64,000 nucleotides of DNA. Source: Lithodes maja (Eukaryota; Arthropoda; Malacostraca; Decapoda; Lithodidae). The notes under the pieces were generated by a model. The model made no database searches. It saw only the letters and a list, made by a program, of their open reading frames with translations, and was not told the origin of the DNA. Below, piece after piece: positions 45,130 to 56,890 of the stretch. The number at the start of each line of letters is the position of its first letter. Positions within the stretch are counted from its first letter, which is position 1. Where the stretch lies: the NCBI GenBank assembly GCA_037953745.1, contig JBAKBP010004434.1, positions 62,001 through 126,000 on the forward strand. The letters run 5' to 3'. The position numbers and the translations under genes were made by a program.

Positions 45130-45133
<4 letters not shown>

Positions 45134-45649
45134 ATCTATTGTTGAATTGTTTTACTTACAACTAAGAAAACAAACTTAACCTTGCCTACAGCATCGACAA
45201 ACATATTCATTGGATCTTTTGAAGGGACCGTTTCTTGTTAAAGCCTTTGGCAATATATTAAATCCAACTATACAAAACACATTCTGGACAAATGTGGGTA
45301 ATTGGTGTTTCTTTCACGAAAATGTGTGAATGGGAAAATGCGTTGTTGCCACTACAGTACTTCCCTAACTGATCCAACTAAACCATCGGGCAGAACGAAC
45401 AAACACGTGGAGTCCAGGGGAATATTGTAAGGGGGGATGGCCGTATGTATTTCCTCATTTATGTCTCTTTTTATCAGTATTTTTTTGTTTCCTCCCTAGA
45501 CCCCCATCAAGCTTAAATAAACACCCCCGAAGACCTTCCTTCAAGATGAATTTGTACATTTTTCGTTAGCAAATTGTCCCAGCCGAAGGCCGGTTTCTAT
45601 TAATTTACAGGGTCGCTATCGCTCACAAGGAAAACAAATCGACATCTAA
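45130..45649. other. Unassigned AT-rich sequence, no gene seen
   Basis: No ORF of note, no LTR, and no similarity to other parts of the window that I could find. It may be old intergenic DNA or a decayed repeat. Confidence 0.5.
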
Positions 45650-45992
45650 ATGATGCGAAAAATCCTAATATTGACAAATAAATGGTGTGAATAGTCTTAA
45701 AATCGCCAAACTAATGGGCCGAATGTCGTCAAATCTGAAAACTGATGGGGCTAGACATGAGGAGGAAGGGGGACCAGACAAACGAACCATCTCCCTTTAA
45801 GTCACTGAATATGGGAGGGGAGGCGGTGGTGTGGGTGGATATATAGATACGGGTAGTCTGGCAGACTCTTTATAAGGGGAGATGGGTAGTTTTTCGAGTC
45901 CCCCTTCTTCCTCATGTTTATCCCCATTAGCTTTCAGAATATATGACGTTCGGCTCATTAGTTTGGCAATGCTCAGACATTTTGCCCCATCT
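45650..45992. repeat. Foldback-type inverted repeat with ~32-bp tandem units, cut on the right by element E
   Basis: The left arm (about 45650-45815) and right arm (about 45860-45992) are imperfect reverse complements; shared phrases include GCCAAACTAATG and CATGAGGA. The left arm contains about three degenerate 31-32-base units starting ATGGTGTGAAT, ATGGGCCGAAT and ATGATGCGAAA. The right arm stops exactly where the LTR of element E starts (TGTACCGG at 45993), while the left arm goes on further. This suggests that E inserted into the right arm. Confidence 0.65.
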
Positions 45993-46315
45993 TGTACCGG
46001 TCAGAAAATCGAGGCTCCAGATATCTTGACCAATACTGAAGAGGGGCGATACGGGATCCTACCACATCCCAAAATCACCCAGCTCACGAGGTTGCTGCCA
46101 CCACCCGATGTTCTCGGGAAAAACAAATATGACGATGCAGGTGAATCAAAACAGCGAAGCACAGGATACGGTTTACTTGACAAAGGAAGATCTCACTGTA
46201 CTACAATCTGGTCGGGAGGACATGCTGCACCCGAAACCTGGATCCCATACTTGAAACCCTGGCAAAGATTACCAGTAATGAATACAATATCATAATATGA
46301 TTAATTCTATAAATA
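45993..46315 (-). repeat. 3' LTR of element E (visible homologous part)
   Basis: Matches 63674-64000 almost base for base, for example GGTTGCTGCCACCACCCGATG and TTGAAACCCTGGCAAAGA. The LTR probably continues to the right of 46315, but its partner is cut by the window end. Small ORFs here appear in both copies and are not supported as genes. Confidence 0.8.
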
Positions 46316-47111
46316 AACTTGAGCAACTAGCCTACTAAAAAAAAATGTTTAATGAAACTGATCAAAATAAGAACATTATGACATACAATATAAAATTATG
46401 CAGTATAGCATCAATAATAGCTAATTTATCAGAGATAATACAAAAAACAATACCAATCCTAAAGAGTAGCCTACTAAAGATTATCTATTCATAGTTAAAC
46501 TGGTTCGCTATATGACTTCAAGAGAAATGCAGTATGGCATACATAAGTTATAACCTATTTAACACATTTAATAACATCCTAGAAACAATACTAAAAATAC
46601 AAACCATAATGATTATCTTAATATAAACATACATGACAACTTCCCTAATAATATGCATCATAAGATGGTACCTCTACTAAAGAAATAATACTGTAGCCTA
46701 CTGGTGAAGCTACCCAAATGTTCCAACAGAACACAAATATGACAGTAATGAATCATGTTTTCATTCATGAACGTTAATACCTCCACAAAGTTCCTAAAAA
46801 GAAATGCAATGAATGATGAGGTTGATGAAAACAAATATATATATTGTCTATACCGTATAAATCTTAAGTTTTTAGGCAAATCAGGTTTCCTTTAGAATTC
46901 TCCCATCAATAATTCCTTAACTTCATACAATATACCAATTCTTACCAAAAGAAAACACTCTCTTCTCTAGTTCCCTTACAAACCAAGCTATTCTCACCTC
47001 TAAGAGGGTCCAACATCACTAAATAACAAAACTAGGCCAGGAAACGCCAGAGTACAGAGCGCAGCATATTGCCTCTACGGGAGTCTCAGCCAAATGACCA
47101 GTATTATGCAC
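46316..47111. other. AT-rich non-coding sequence, probably LTR or 3' region of element E
   Basis: No coding signal and no recognisable repeat. It lies between the LTR start and the hAT insertion. The last eight bases (47104-47111, TTATGCAC) are the left target duplication of that hAT element. Confidence 0.5.
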
Positions 47112-48323
47112 CAGTGTTGCACTTGCCACTCACAAAATATACAAATTCCAAGAAGACTTGACCAAAAAATCCAAGAAATTCCAAGGTTATTATTTGTAGG
47201 CCTATACAGTATAGATACTGTAGTAGATACCTCAAAATAAGTTAAATTCGAACTAATTTAGCTAATCGTACTCACCACAACTCAACAGATGATTGCGTTA
47301 TTGAAGGAAAATGGACATTGGCATTGGGTCGTCCTCCAATTCCTCATCACCAGCATCTTCGGGTTCGCCTTGATGGAAAGTTGCCATGTATCTGTTCATC
47401 CTTTTTAATGCTTCTCTTTCCTTGTATCTTTTGCGACAGTGACCCAATGTTACTTCTTTGATTAATGAAGTGGATGGCTCCCAGTTCTGGCAAGTCACTC
47501 CTTCTCTTGCAATGGCTTGCTTGGCTAACAAGCGATTCACAACTGTATTTGCGTGTAATCTGTTGCTTTGCTTGTTTTTGATAATGTGTATTTGGGAGAA
47601 GATCCTTCCACACAGGCAGATGAGTGTGGCAAATCTAATAAGCCACACATGAATTTTGATAGAATATCACACTTAGCTTATTTATTGGTTCCATCTTTGA
47701 TTGAAAGCAAATCATTCCAGAAAGTAGTTTCAGACTGACTTATGCCCTTGAGTGTGTCTTTGGCATATAGAAGGTCTCTCCATTGGTCCTCTTTGAAAGT
47801 TTGGTGGTACCACATTTCCGTCTTCTTCTTTGGTGGGGTAACACTACCACAGCACCCTGCCTCATCTGAGCCACTAATATTTATGTAAGGGTTAAATAAT
47901 TATCAAGGAATCTGCCGGTGTACACTCACACGTTATGCTACGAACACCGAGGGGGAGCAGAGAAGACGAAGGGGCCAGGGGCGTCACTGGACTAGCAGGC
48001 GCCAGGGAGTCCGGCGGACGTGAGGGAAACGGGTTAACGGAGTAACTGACCATAACCGTATGACGGTATGAGACGTGTAGGCTACTCGAAGTGGCAACTG
48101 CATGTTATCTGGTGTCCTCATTTATTATATTATCAGGCACATAGGTATTAAGACATCTAAAATATAAGCATAAAAATAAACATTCAGTGCCAAATATTGA
48201 AAATAGCAACTCTGCTTTCAAAATTTAAAGATTTCCTTACTTTCTCAATTTTATATCCAAGATTCCAAGGTGAAGGCAAAAATGCCAAGATCTAGGGAAA
48301 AAAGCCAAGTAGTGGCAACTCTG
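47112..48323 (-). mobile_element. hAT transposon relic with 8-bp target duplication (1212 bp)
   Basis: TTATGCAC occurs directly on both sides (47104-47111 and 48324-48331). The ends are CAGTGTTGC on the left and the inverse of CAGAGTTGCCACT on the right, typical hAT termini. Inside is a fragment of a hAT transposase. Most of the transposase N-terminal part is missing, so this is an internally deleted copy. Confidence 0.88.
47298..47870 (-). pseudogene. hAT transposase C-terminal fragment
   Basis: On the minus strand, phrases typical of the hAT dimerisation domain appear in two frames. First come FWNDLL, then a stop, then LSKFMCGLLDLPHSSACVE. After a frameshift comes FSQIHIIKNKQSNRLHANTV, followed by a Glu/Asp-rich tail to 47298. 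In hAT transposases these pieces form one stretch (LP.S.A.vER.FS...KTK.RNRL). It is not functional. Confidence 0.8.
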
Positions 48324-48331
48324 TTATGCAC

Positions 48332-49559
48332 AAAGCGGGGAAGACCGCAGTAGTACCAACATGTGGGAATGAACATTTAAATTGTTTTTTTTTTACTTGT
48401 GACCACTTACTATAGTATTTTATATTTACTTTAACTGAATGTACCATTAAAAATATTGAGAAATACTAACAGTTAATTGATATAATTATAACCAATGATA
48501 AATAACATGTAATAGTTCATGGACACTGGCAATCCTGGCAGACACGCCACGTAGGCACTCCTGTGGCCACCTAAATATAGGCTATAGTTTAATTCTTATC
48601 ATTACATCCCAAGTTTTCTCCCAATTACAAGGTTAACTCTAATACATGGTTAATACTAATCCTCATTAGGCTCATTAGAATTGTATGTGGAAAAATCGTT
48701 CTATCGTTGTCTGGAAAGTGGCTAATTTAGGCAAGACCTTTCTCATCATTACAGGACTTTACCTGTAGGGAAAACGATTTTTGCACATCAAATAATAAGT
48801 AACACAAAATTTAGGTTGTATACCTTCATGGTAATAGGAACAATGGATTAATTCATGGAAAATGATTAGTCGATAACAATACATATACAGTATATGAATT
48901 CAAAATATACACGTCTTCATTATTTTCTAGTTTCATCTTCCAAATGCCTACTGGGCATTAGGTCTTTATGAGACACTTCCCTACTAGCTTTGTTACAAAC
49001 TCCCCAGACAGTGAAATAGCAGGAGGTAAAGTGAGCCATCAAACGAGGAAAAACTCATACACTCTACTCAGGAAGATGAGCCTAGTACGGAACAAACTCT
49101 GGAATCAATCACTCGCCCATTCGCACCTTCAATTGCACAAAAAAAAAAAAATAAAACAAACAATTACACCCTCAGAGCGAACCCTGATTCTTTACAAGTC
49201 AGCTAGGGGTACTCAAAGCCCCTTCACGTCCCAATGTATCCAGTACCCCTCAACTCACGACTGTCTGTACAGCGTTGAACTCAACTTCAACGACTAACCT
49301 TAAGGAGATCTTCCGCAGGCAAACTTGTACATTCTAAAATAACAAGAGCAGAGAACTTCATGATGTAACTACATTATACACAAATCATAATTTACCTAAT
49401 TACAAAAACAGTAATCGACTCAACCATCAGCATGAGACTCTTGTTTCCATCACACTGAAGAAAAAAACAAAAATACAGTAGCCTAATTGTTGACAACAAA
49501 ATATATTTATGGGTACCTTAAACTATCTCTATGTAACGTAAGTTCCACCAACTTTCAGG
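48332..49559. other. Non-coding sequence between hAT relic and integrase remnant of element E
   Basis: AT-rich with no supportable gene. It should contain the end of the 3' LTR and the PPT of element E, but I could not identify them with confidence. Confidence 0.45.
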
Positions 49560-50451
49560 TTCGCTAACCCAACATAAATCTGTCCGGGGGTCTACGAACT
49601 CGAGGAGGTAACACCACAATTTCATCTTGCTCGTTATTTTCTAATTCTATTGGTTCGCACAACTATTCCTCTCTACCTAAGTATGGCTTTACTTTGTCTG
49701 TTGCTCTCTCAAGCTCGGTGGAGTCAAACAATCATATTCAACAGTTTATATGCAGCTCCTTCTCTTTTCTTTTCTAACACTTGGTATGGCCCATTCCACT
49801 TCATATTAAGTTTTCTACTAGTTCCTGGGATAGGTATTTAATTTTTCACCCATACCAATTCACCTACATTGACACACTTGTTCACTCTCTTCCTATTGGC
49901 CACACTACGGTACTTTCTCGCTATTTTTCTACAAGTTTCTTGTATTAATCTATGAGCCACCTGAAGATTTTCTTTTCTATTCTCATCCCTAATTTCAGGT
50001 ACTCAGTACCACATTGTCTTAGAGCATGTCGAGAAAAAAAAAAGTGAGGTTGTTCACCCAGAGATGTATGTAGACCATTGTAGAGCCGTATTTAGAGTTC
50101 TTTGAGTCTCTCTCAGAAATGTTGGCCATCTTAACGGGTGTCCCTTGCACATATTAGCTAATACAGATTTCATGGTTCTATGCATTCTTTCAGAAAGGCT
50201 ATTTCCTTGTGGGTGATAAGGTAAGGTGTATGCTACGGAGATGTTATATTGAGTACACAAAGATTTGAACTGTTGAGAAGTGAATTCTCCGCCGTTGTCT
50301 AGGATTAATACTTTAGGAATGCCATAATCACACAAATATTTATGAAAATTGGTAGACACCTCTCCGGTACCCTTAGTTTTAAGAGGATAGAACTTCACAT
50401 ATCTGCTATAATGATCAAGGGCGGTGCGTACATACCGATACCCCTGTGTAC
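49560..50451 (-). pseudogene. Integrase core and C-terminal part of element E
   Basis: From 50451 leftward the frame gives an rve-type core with a catalytic Asp in DNGGEF and Glu in LSERMHR, spaced D-X35-E. The first catalytic Asp lies on the other side of element F, near 59105. Further left, with stops and shifts, lie Lys-rich phrases and a GPY motif (KWNGPYQVLEK, near 49785). The interruption by F after the first Asp separates the catalytic triad, so the enzyme cannot be made. Confidence 0.88.
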
Positions 50452-50455
50452 CATT
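50452..50455. other. Target-site duplication of element F, left (CATT)
   Basis: CATT precedes the left LTR of F and follows its right LTR at 59073-59076. Confidence 0.9.
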
Positions 50456-52282
50456 TGTTACGCTGGCCAGCTTGCCAGAATGCACTCGTAACTCGCTAGC
50501 GCTCGCCAGGGCAGTGATATGGGCTACAATAATCGTAGAACGATGTTCTTTCTTTCATAGAGTTCATGTTGTCACAGACAGATCAGTGGTGATCTTTATT
50601 CTTGTCTGTGACACTTGGAAGTATTTTATATCATTCATAGAATATAAGATGCATTGTGTGAAGTTAAGGAGAGAGAGAGCGGAGGAGGCAGCGCGGTGGT
50701 ATTATGTGAGTGTGTATGTACGTGTGTCTCCCTCGCTCGCGCGGGCTTTTCCCTGCCCCTGATTGGCCGGCGGGCCTGGCTACGTCATAGGACGCTTGCT
50801 CTTCATGACGTAGTGGTCTGTGATTGGGTGCCGCTGTCCTTGTGTTGGTGCTGGGGCTCCCGCCGCGTTTCTTCTGCAGAGCTTGGCACAGGTGCTTGGT
50901 CCTACATGTCCTTTGCAATCTGTCCCCCATATAACCCCCTGTACTACTTTCTCTCTCTCTGAACTTCTTCGTTTTCATACTTCTCTCTTTATTCAATTAC
51001 TTATCCCTTCTGGTTCTGCATACGACTTCCATAGTCGGCCAGTCGTATTACCAGCACCAGCTCTCCATAAATGTTTGCACTAGTTTTAGGGATTATTAGA
51101 GTCATAGTCATATGGTAGCCTAGTGTTGGGGTGCTTCTAATTATTGAGCTGTTCTTTCCCATTATTTAATGCTAGACAGTGGAAGGTATCTTTGGTCGTT
51201 GTCTGAGTTATGTATGTGGCAAGTCAGAGCCTGTACAACATCGACGAAGCTAGCTAGCCTGTAACCCTTGTGCATATTTTCCTTTGCGAGTGTAGCAGTA
51301 TACAGGTGAAGGGCTTTTGCCTATACTTACCTGTATGCTTGCTACCTCATTTTGTTGACCTTTGTGGAGCGCCAGGGCAAGACCAGATAATAGAGATCTG
51401 GACTTACCAAGAGAGCCTCCAAGTCACTTAACATAACATAAGGGAAATCTGTTCAAGGGGAGACAGTAGGCTACGAGCATGCTTGCGCTCTGCCTAGTTT
51501 CCTAGTACCTTTTATGCCACTGCTAGACTTTATTACTGAGAAAGGCAGCATTGTGTTTATTAACTTTCATTGTGTATGCTTTAGGAATTATTCACGCCTT
51601 ATTTTAGCCTAGGTTGATGCATAGTGCTCAACCCAGTTTGGCTGTTACGTTGGCTAAGGAAGTACTGTTTCTAAGTGGTTATTATTAGTGCTGTCACAGA
51701 GTTGTTGCACTCCCTTGTTATATATATATAATTATATATGTATCCTACTTATTTGTGTATTTAAGATACACGCTTTGGTGTCCTGCCCCTGCATTATTTC
51801 TGTTCTATATTAACGAGCATCTTAGAGCATCAGACCTTTTCAGAAGATTCCATATCTGATTGCTGTAGGACTAGACTTCCAGTGTTTTCATAGAGCATTG
51901 AAGAGTTTAGTGTTGAGTACATACTCACACTAAAGTTAACGTAAGCAATTATTCCTTTATTAAATCTTATATAGTTTATTCAAGCATTGTTATTACTTAA
52001 GAGCATTTTCGTAACGTAAGTACTCCTGTTGTGAGTTGGCTTTGCCGTCATCAGAAAGCCTTTGTAGAAGTGCACTAAAACCCAGTTAATTGGTACCCCG
52101 TTATCCAGTAGATTACTCTGGAGGGTTTTAAGTGTTTTGTTCACAGGCGTAATAGTTTGAGGGTTTGGAATTAGCGTACCGTTGTAATAGATATAACAAA
52201 TGGCCGTTGTTGCAGATATAGCCTATCATCTAGTTCATTATTAAGTGCCCTTGTTTATTTCGTAGTGCCGGTGGTCGTAACA
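50456..52282 (+). repeat. 5' LTR of element F (1827 bp)
   Basis: TGTTACGCTGG...GGTCGTAACA. It is very similar to 57259-59072, with scattered base changes, a small (TA)n length difference and a few short indels, so it is older than A-D. It is followed by the PBS. Confidence 0.94.
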
Positions 52283-52284
52283 AA

Positions 52285-52298
52285 TGGGGACCTTAGAC
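52285..52298 (+). other. Primer binding site of element F
   Basis: TGGGGACCTTAGAC, two bases (AA) after the LTR. It resembles the A-D site TGGCGACCTTGCAC in the first ten bases. Confidence 0.7.
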
Positions 52299-52540
52299 CA
52301 GAATATAGTGAACTGAATATTGCAGTTTATTTTGGAGAAATCTTATTGCCATTTGGGGTTGAATTTATTTCTCGCATTGTTGGCAGTAGACATTGTTTTA
52401 AGGATATATAGAACTTGTTGGAGTTATTGGTGACCTAGTATTGCACTCAAGAACATCTTCGAATAGTTTTTGGTGAATAAAGCTACGCAAGAGTTTGGCT
52501 ACTTTTGTTTTGACTGAGATTTTTTGTTGTTGACTCCATC

Positions 52541-54868
52541 ATGTCACTTGACGGGTCTGAGCATAGTGAGGGCACAGTGCGAGAGGCAGGTGAGGAGGTG
52601 GAGAAGGTGGAGTTGTTAAGAGCCGTTCGGGTGGTGAACAATGAGGAGGATGCCCGGATATTTTTGGAGGAGCCTGTGTCAGCGGATCGTGTGTCGGGGC
52701 TAGACCGGTACGGACTGCAGTGTGTAGCCACGGTCTTAGGGTTTCCCGGTACTAGCGGTTTGTCGAGAACTGAGCTGGTTGCCTGTGTGCTGGGTGGGGT
52801 GCATGGGGGTTCGGGTGGAGCGGGAGCTGGGGCACCTTCGGCCCAGCCCCCGTTCCACTCGACTCCTACCATGGCGCCCCCTCGGGCTCCGGAGTCGGGT
52901 ACGTTCCCGCAGGCCGATGCCCGCTGGCGGTTGGGTATGCCTCTAGGTGATTCACGGGGTGGGTCCCCGATAGTAGCACCCCCTCCTCAAGGTTTGTCTG
53001 CCGAGATGTTGTTTCAGCTCGAGCTCGCCAAACTTAAGCAGCAGTCTGATCTTGAGCAGCAGAAGATTGAGCTCGAGCAGCGAAAGCAGGAGCGACAGGC
53101 TGAGCTCGAGCAGCGGAAGTATGAGGCTGAGCTCAGGCAGCAGCAGCAGCAGCGAGAGGCGGAGCTTAAGTTTGAGTCTGATAGGTATTGTGCCGATGTT
53201 GATCTAGAGAAAACTCATGTAGAGGTGACAAGGAACCGGTTCGTCCAGGGGGGTCGAGCCCATGACCAGTCCCTGTCGCATCTACTTAAGTTGGTTCCAG
53301 TGTTTGATGAGTTAGGAGTTACAGAAATTTTTCTCCGGTTCGAGAAAAAGTGCCAGGAGCACCAATGGCCCGAGGAGAAGTGGGCAGCCCTTGTTTCTTC
53401 ACGATTGACGGGGAAAGCACTCAAGGCATACGATGCTTTGCCCCTAGATTCCTGTGTGAATTACAAGTTGTTGAAAGAGGCTGTCCTGAGGGTGTATGAG
53501 CTACAGCCAGAGACCTATAGGCTGAAGTTTAGGGCGGTTCCAAAAAGAAAGGAGAGTACTTTCCAGGAACACGCTAGAGAGCTGTCAGATGCATTTGAAA
53601 ATTGGTTAAGGTCGGAGAAGGCAACTAATTTTGATTCAGTAAAACAACTAGTGTTGCTGGAACAATTTTTTAAATGTACTGGCAGTGACTTGACTCTAAA
53701 CCTTAAAGAAAAGCAACCAAAAACTCTGCAGAAGGCGGCTGAGCTGGCTGACCTTAGGGTGTTATTGATTCGTGGGTGCGGGTCTGCACAGAGAGCTGAG
53801 GCAGGTAACCAGGGGCGTACCACTCCACCCGCCTGAATTAATGACACAAACAATTATCCATTCAAGAGTACTGTTGCCATTTATGAACCCAAGTCGAAAC
53901 CCTTCCCGTTTAAGAAAGGCCAGGGCCCTTCCTCACCTCAGAGGAAGTCCAAGAGCGAAGTGGAGTGTTTCAAGTGTCATGAGAAGGGGCATATTGCGCG
54001 CTCATGTCCGAGCGCACCGCCTACAGCAGTGGTGTCACTAGTGAGCAACATCGGCGTTTCTTTGAGGTCTTCCGCGTTTGCCCAGGGTAAACAGTTGGTT
54101 GCGAAGTCATCGCCGGTGCAGAAGCAGCAGGAGGGCTCGTCACCCGTCCGTGATGTTTTTTGTGGTCATAGGGGTCACAGCACTGTGAGGTGGGCTGGTG
54201 TGAAGCATAGGCTTGAGTTGCTGCGTGATACGGGCGCTTCCCAGACACTTGTTAAGAATTTCACTGGCAAGCCTATTAACGTGGCTCGGGTTGTGGTGGT
54301 TCAAGGCATCAATGCTACGCGGTCTTACCCGCTGGTCAGAATGGAGCTTGAGGTGGACGGTGTGACACAGGAGTTGGATGTGGGTGTGGTGGAGAAGTTG
54401 CCAGTTGAGGGGGTCGACCTCCTTCTCGGTAACGACTTTGCGGTGCCCACTTCCGAGGTTCCACCCTTAGTTGTTGCTGAGAGGGCGGCCGACATGAGTA
54501 GGGAGGGGCAAGATGGGCTTGAGAGATCTCAGTCCGCTCAGGTGTCACAGCCTAGTACCCAAGTTTCAGACCAGCGGAGGAAGGGTCGGAAGGAGAAAGT
54601 CGAGGCTGGTGGTCGGGTTGAGAGTTTGGACCCAGCGACACTCCTTGGTGACTCGGTACTTGACCCAAAGTTAAGCTCCGGAGTGGCCCCAGAACCTGTC
54701 CCCGCTAGTGACATGGTGGGGCGTGATGGCACTCCGCGACAGAGTAGTTCCCAGGGACAACAAGAAGATCTTAGTCTTGAGAGTTGTGGGAACGGGGCTA
54801 TTGAACTCGAGGACGGGGAAGCATGTCATGTGAACCTGTTAACCCGGGAACTGTGGGGAGACTCTTAA
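52541..54868 (+). pseudogene. Gag and protease of element F (one in-frame stop, end altered by insertion)
   Basis: The frame starts at ATG 52541 and gives 431 residues to a TGA at 53834-53836. It is then open in the same frame to 54868. Gag has an N-terminal SAP-like segment, a long Glu/Gln-rich coiled coil (about 165-215, longer than in A-D), the capsid core, and a SCAN-like part with LLEQFFKCTG. After the stop follow the CCHC knuckle CFKCHEKGHIARSC (near 53965) and protease DTGASQ (near 54230). The TGA stands where A-D have an Arg codon (CGA), so it is a point nonsense mutation. After GNGAIELE the sequence jumps to CHVNL, which in A-D lies beyond the integrase, so the integrase is deleted. 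The last residues before the stop come from the inserted TTAA element. Confidence 0.9.
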
Positions 54869-55449
54869 GAGTTCCCCCGGCGGACTGCGGGGAGACTCTT
54901 AAGAGTGAGTGAACAAAAAAATCAACTTTTGACATCAAATTTATTTATTTATTTTTTTTTTTTTTGGCCCCTGGACCTTGCAAAATCTCAGTCCTCTACC
55001 TCCCCTCCTTCCCCACTTTCCTCCTCTCCTTCAGTTATCACCAATTTTCCCTGTTATTCCCTTATTCTGAGGTATATTTTCGTGCTAACATTAGCGAGTT
55101 GCAAGCAGGGTGTTGTCATCACTGATGGCAAGCGAGTGCAAGAGAGAGAGAGAGAGTATCGATCGACTGTGTCTCAGTGGCCTTGGGGGAAATTGGCGGG
55201 AAAGCAGCTTGCCTCACCCATACATTATACAACTCGCGGGCTATATCTCCGATTTTGACCATCCAAACGCTGTTTTCACTCGTTTTATTGTTTGTTTCAG
55301 GTTAAGACCTTTATAATCAACCCATAATAGGCGCATATGGATAAGTATTAATGCTATTAATGGTACAATGAATATTTTAGTGACTGAAACACCTCAAATA
55401 CATGCGCACAGGGAGAGGTGTCTAATTACCCCCATGCGCACTTCAGAGG
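54843..55449. mobile_element. TTAA-flanked non-autonomous DNA transposon (607 bp)
   Basis: TTAA is found on both sides (54839-54842 and 55450-55453). Removing the insert and one TTAA restores a continuous reading of element F (CHVNLLKEFVR), as in its relatives. The termini are CCCGGGAACTG on the left and the inverse of CCTCTGAAGTGCGC on the right, compatible with piggyBac-type ends starting CC. No transposase is present. Near the left end, the palindrome ACTCTTAAGAGT occurs twice (54861, 54895) in a short tandem duplication. Confidence 0.8.
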
Positions 55450-55453
55450 TTAA

Positions 55454-56890
55454 AGGAGTTTGTGAGGCAACCACCTGAGCAGCCTACTGTCCCTGTGTTG
55501 GTCTGCAGCGGCCAAGGTGGAGAAGGAGAGGGGGGGCAGTGGGGCACAGGTGGAGGAGAGTTGGGATTGTCATGTCTCGGCGGAGAGCAGTGGCCGGGGG
55601 GACACGAGTCAGGTGGCTGTGGAAGCACTAGAGCACTGCCTGAGCAGCAGTGTGCAGCTCTCCAGCACCTGCTTGGTTCATACCCCACTGTTGTGCCGAG
55701 CACCCAGGCCTCACAACTCATGCGGTGCACGAGGTTCCGCTGGCAGGTCACTTGAGTGTGAGTAGATCGTTGGCCTCGTTGTTTCAGTGGTTCAAGGTGG
55801 GCGACGAGGCTTTTGTCATGGTTGTCAGGTCAGGGTCGACCCATGGGCTCCTAAGGGTGGTGGTCAGATCAGGGACATTGAGCAGATTGGTGAGGTTGGC
55901 TGTGGAGTGGATGCGCCCCGGTCGTCGCATAGCCTCCCAATGCTGCTCTAGTAATATGCAACAGCCCTACCATAGACCGACTATATCTGACCATGTCGCT
56001 GAAGGCGGTGATGCTGCGCAGGCAGATGTAGTCACAAGGAATGCGGGGGTGCGCATGTACGGTATCGGCGGGGGTGCATTAGCAATTATGAACTATGGGA
56101 GTGACTGCACAGGTGGTACAGATTGTCCCTCTTATGACCTGGCTGTTCTAGGGACAAGGGTGGAGAAGGAGGGAGACTATAGTGTAGAAACTGCATTCTC
56201 GGCTGGATTGTGGAGGGCAATGAGCATGTTGTTCGTCGAGATAAGTTGCAACCTCTTGTTCCAAAGCGTCAAGAAAAGTTGTTTACTAGGCTGTGGCAGT
56301 ACGTCCATATGTTTGTTGATTCTCCAGGCCTGATGTACGGGGTAGAATCCGACATGGAGGCTGGAGACAGTGCAAGGCTCAAAGTGGCTCCCTACTGTAT
56401 AAATCCTGCTTGACGGCCTGTTGTAAAAGCAGAGCTGGACTACATGTTGACGAAGGGTCTGAGGGATAAGGAATATCGTGAGTGGTCGTTGCCTGTAACT
56501 TTGCAACCTGTGTTAAGTGGCAAGATCTGTGTGTGTGTTGATTGCAAGAGTGTGTGTGCATTATCCCTGACAGACGCCTATACCTTACCCAGAGTTGACG
56601 ACCCCATAGACCGCATCGGGGCTGCATCGATTATCACGAAGGTAGAACTAGTGAAAGGTTTTTGGCAGGTCCCGTTGCCGGAGAGAGCGAAGAGAAATGC
56701 CAGTCTTGTGATGGACTGGGTAGTTTATCAGTGTCAGGTGTTGTTTTGCTGCCGAAACACAAGTTGGATGTGTGGCATATTAAGGGCACTGATAATGTTC
56801 TGGCTGATTGTTTGTCACGGGAGGGAATGTCTTAAGGAGCACCCTCGCCGTTCAGTCAGTGTGTGTTTGAGAGTAGAGAAAAATTAGGCT
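55454..56890 (+). pseudogene. Rearranged Pol remnant of element F (linker, integrase pieces, RT, RNase H end)
   Basis: Pieces recognisable by comparison with A-D, in order: the linker LKEFVRQPPEQPTVPVL; a PGLTTHAVHEV phrase fused to an integrase zinc-domain piece (LAGHLSVSRSLAS, near 55740); a GDEAF piece resembling the integrase C-terminus; and a second, diverged copy of the PGL... phrase near 56320. Then come an RT N-terminal part (PVTLQP, YTLPRVDD, LVKGFWQVPLPERAK, 56440-56740) and a jump to the RNase H end (DNVLADCLSR, near 56795). Most RT fingers/palm, YLDD and RNase H are gone. Several frames and stops are involved. Confidence 0.75.

Noticed and set aside
45882..46295. ORF of 137 aa near 46 kb as a host gene
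   Set aside because: It overlaps a direct repeat also present at the window end and fits an LTR.
50654..50996. ORFs of about 100 aa in the LTRs of element F
   Set aside because: They are in LTR sequence in both orientations, without a domain, and not preserved between the two LTRs.
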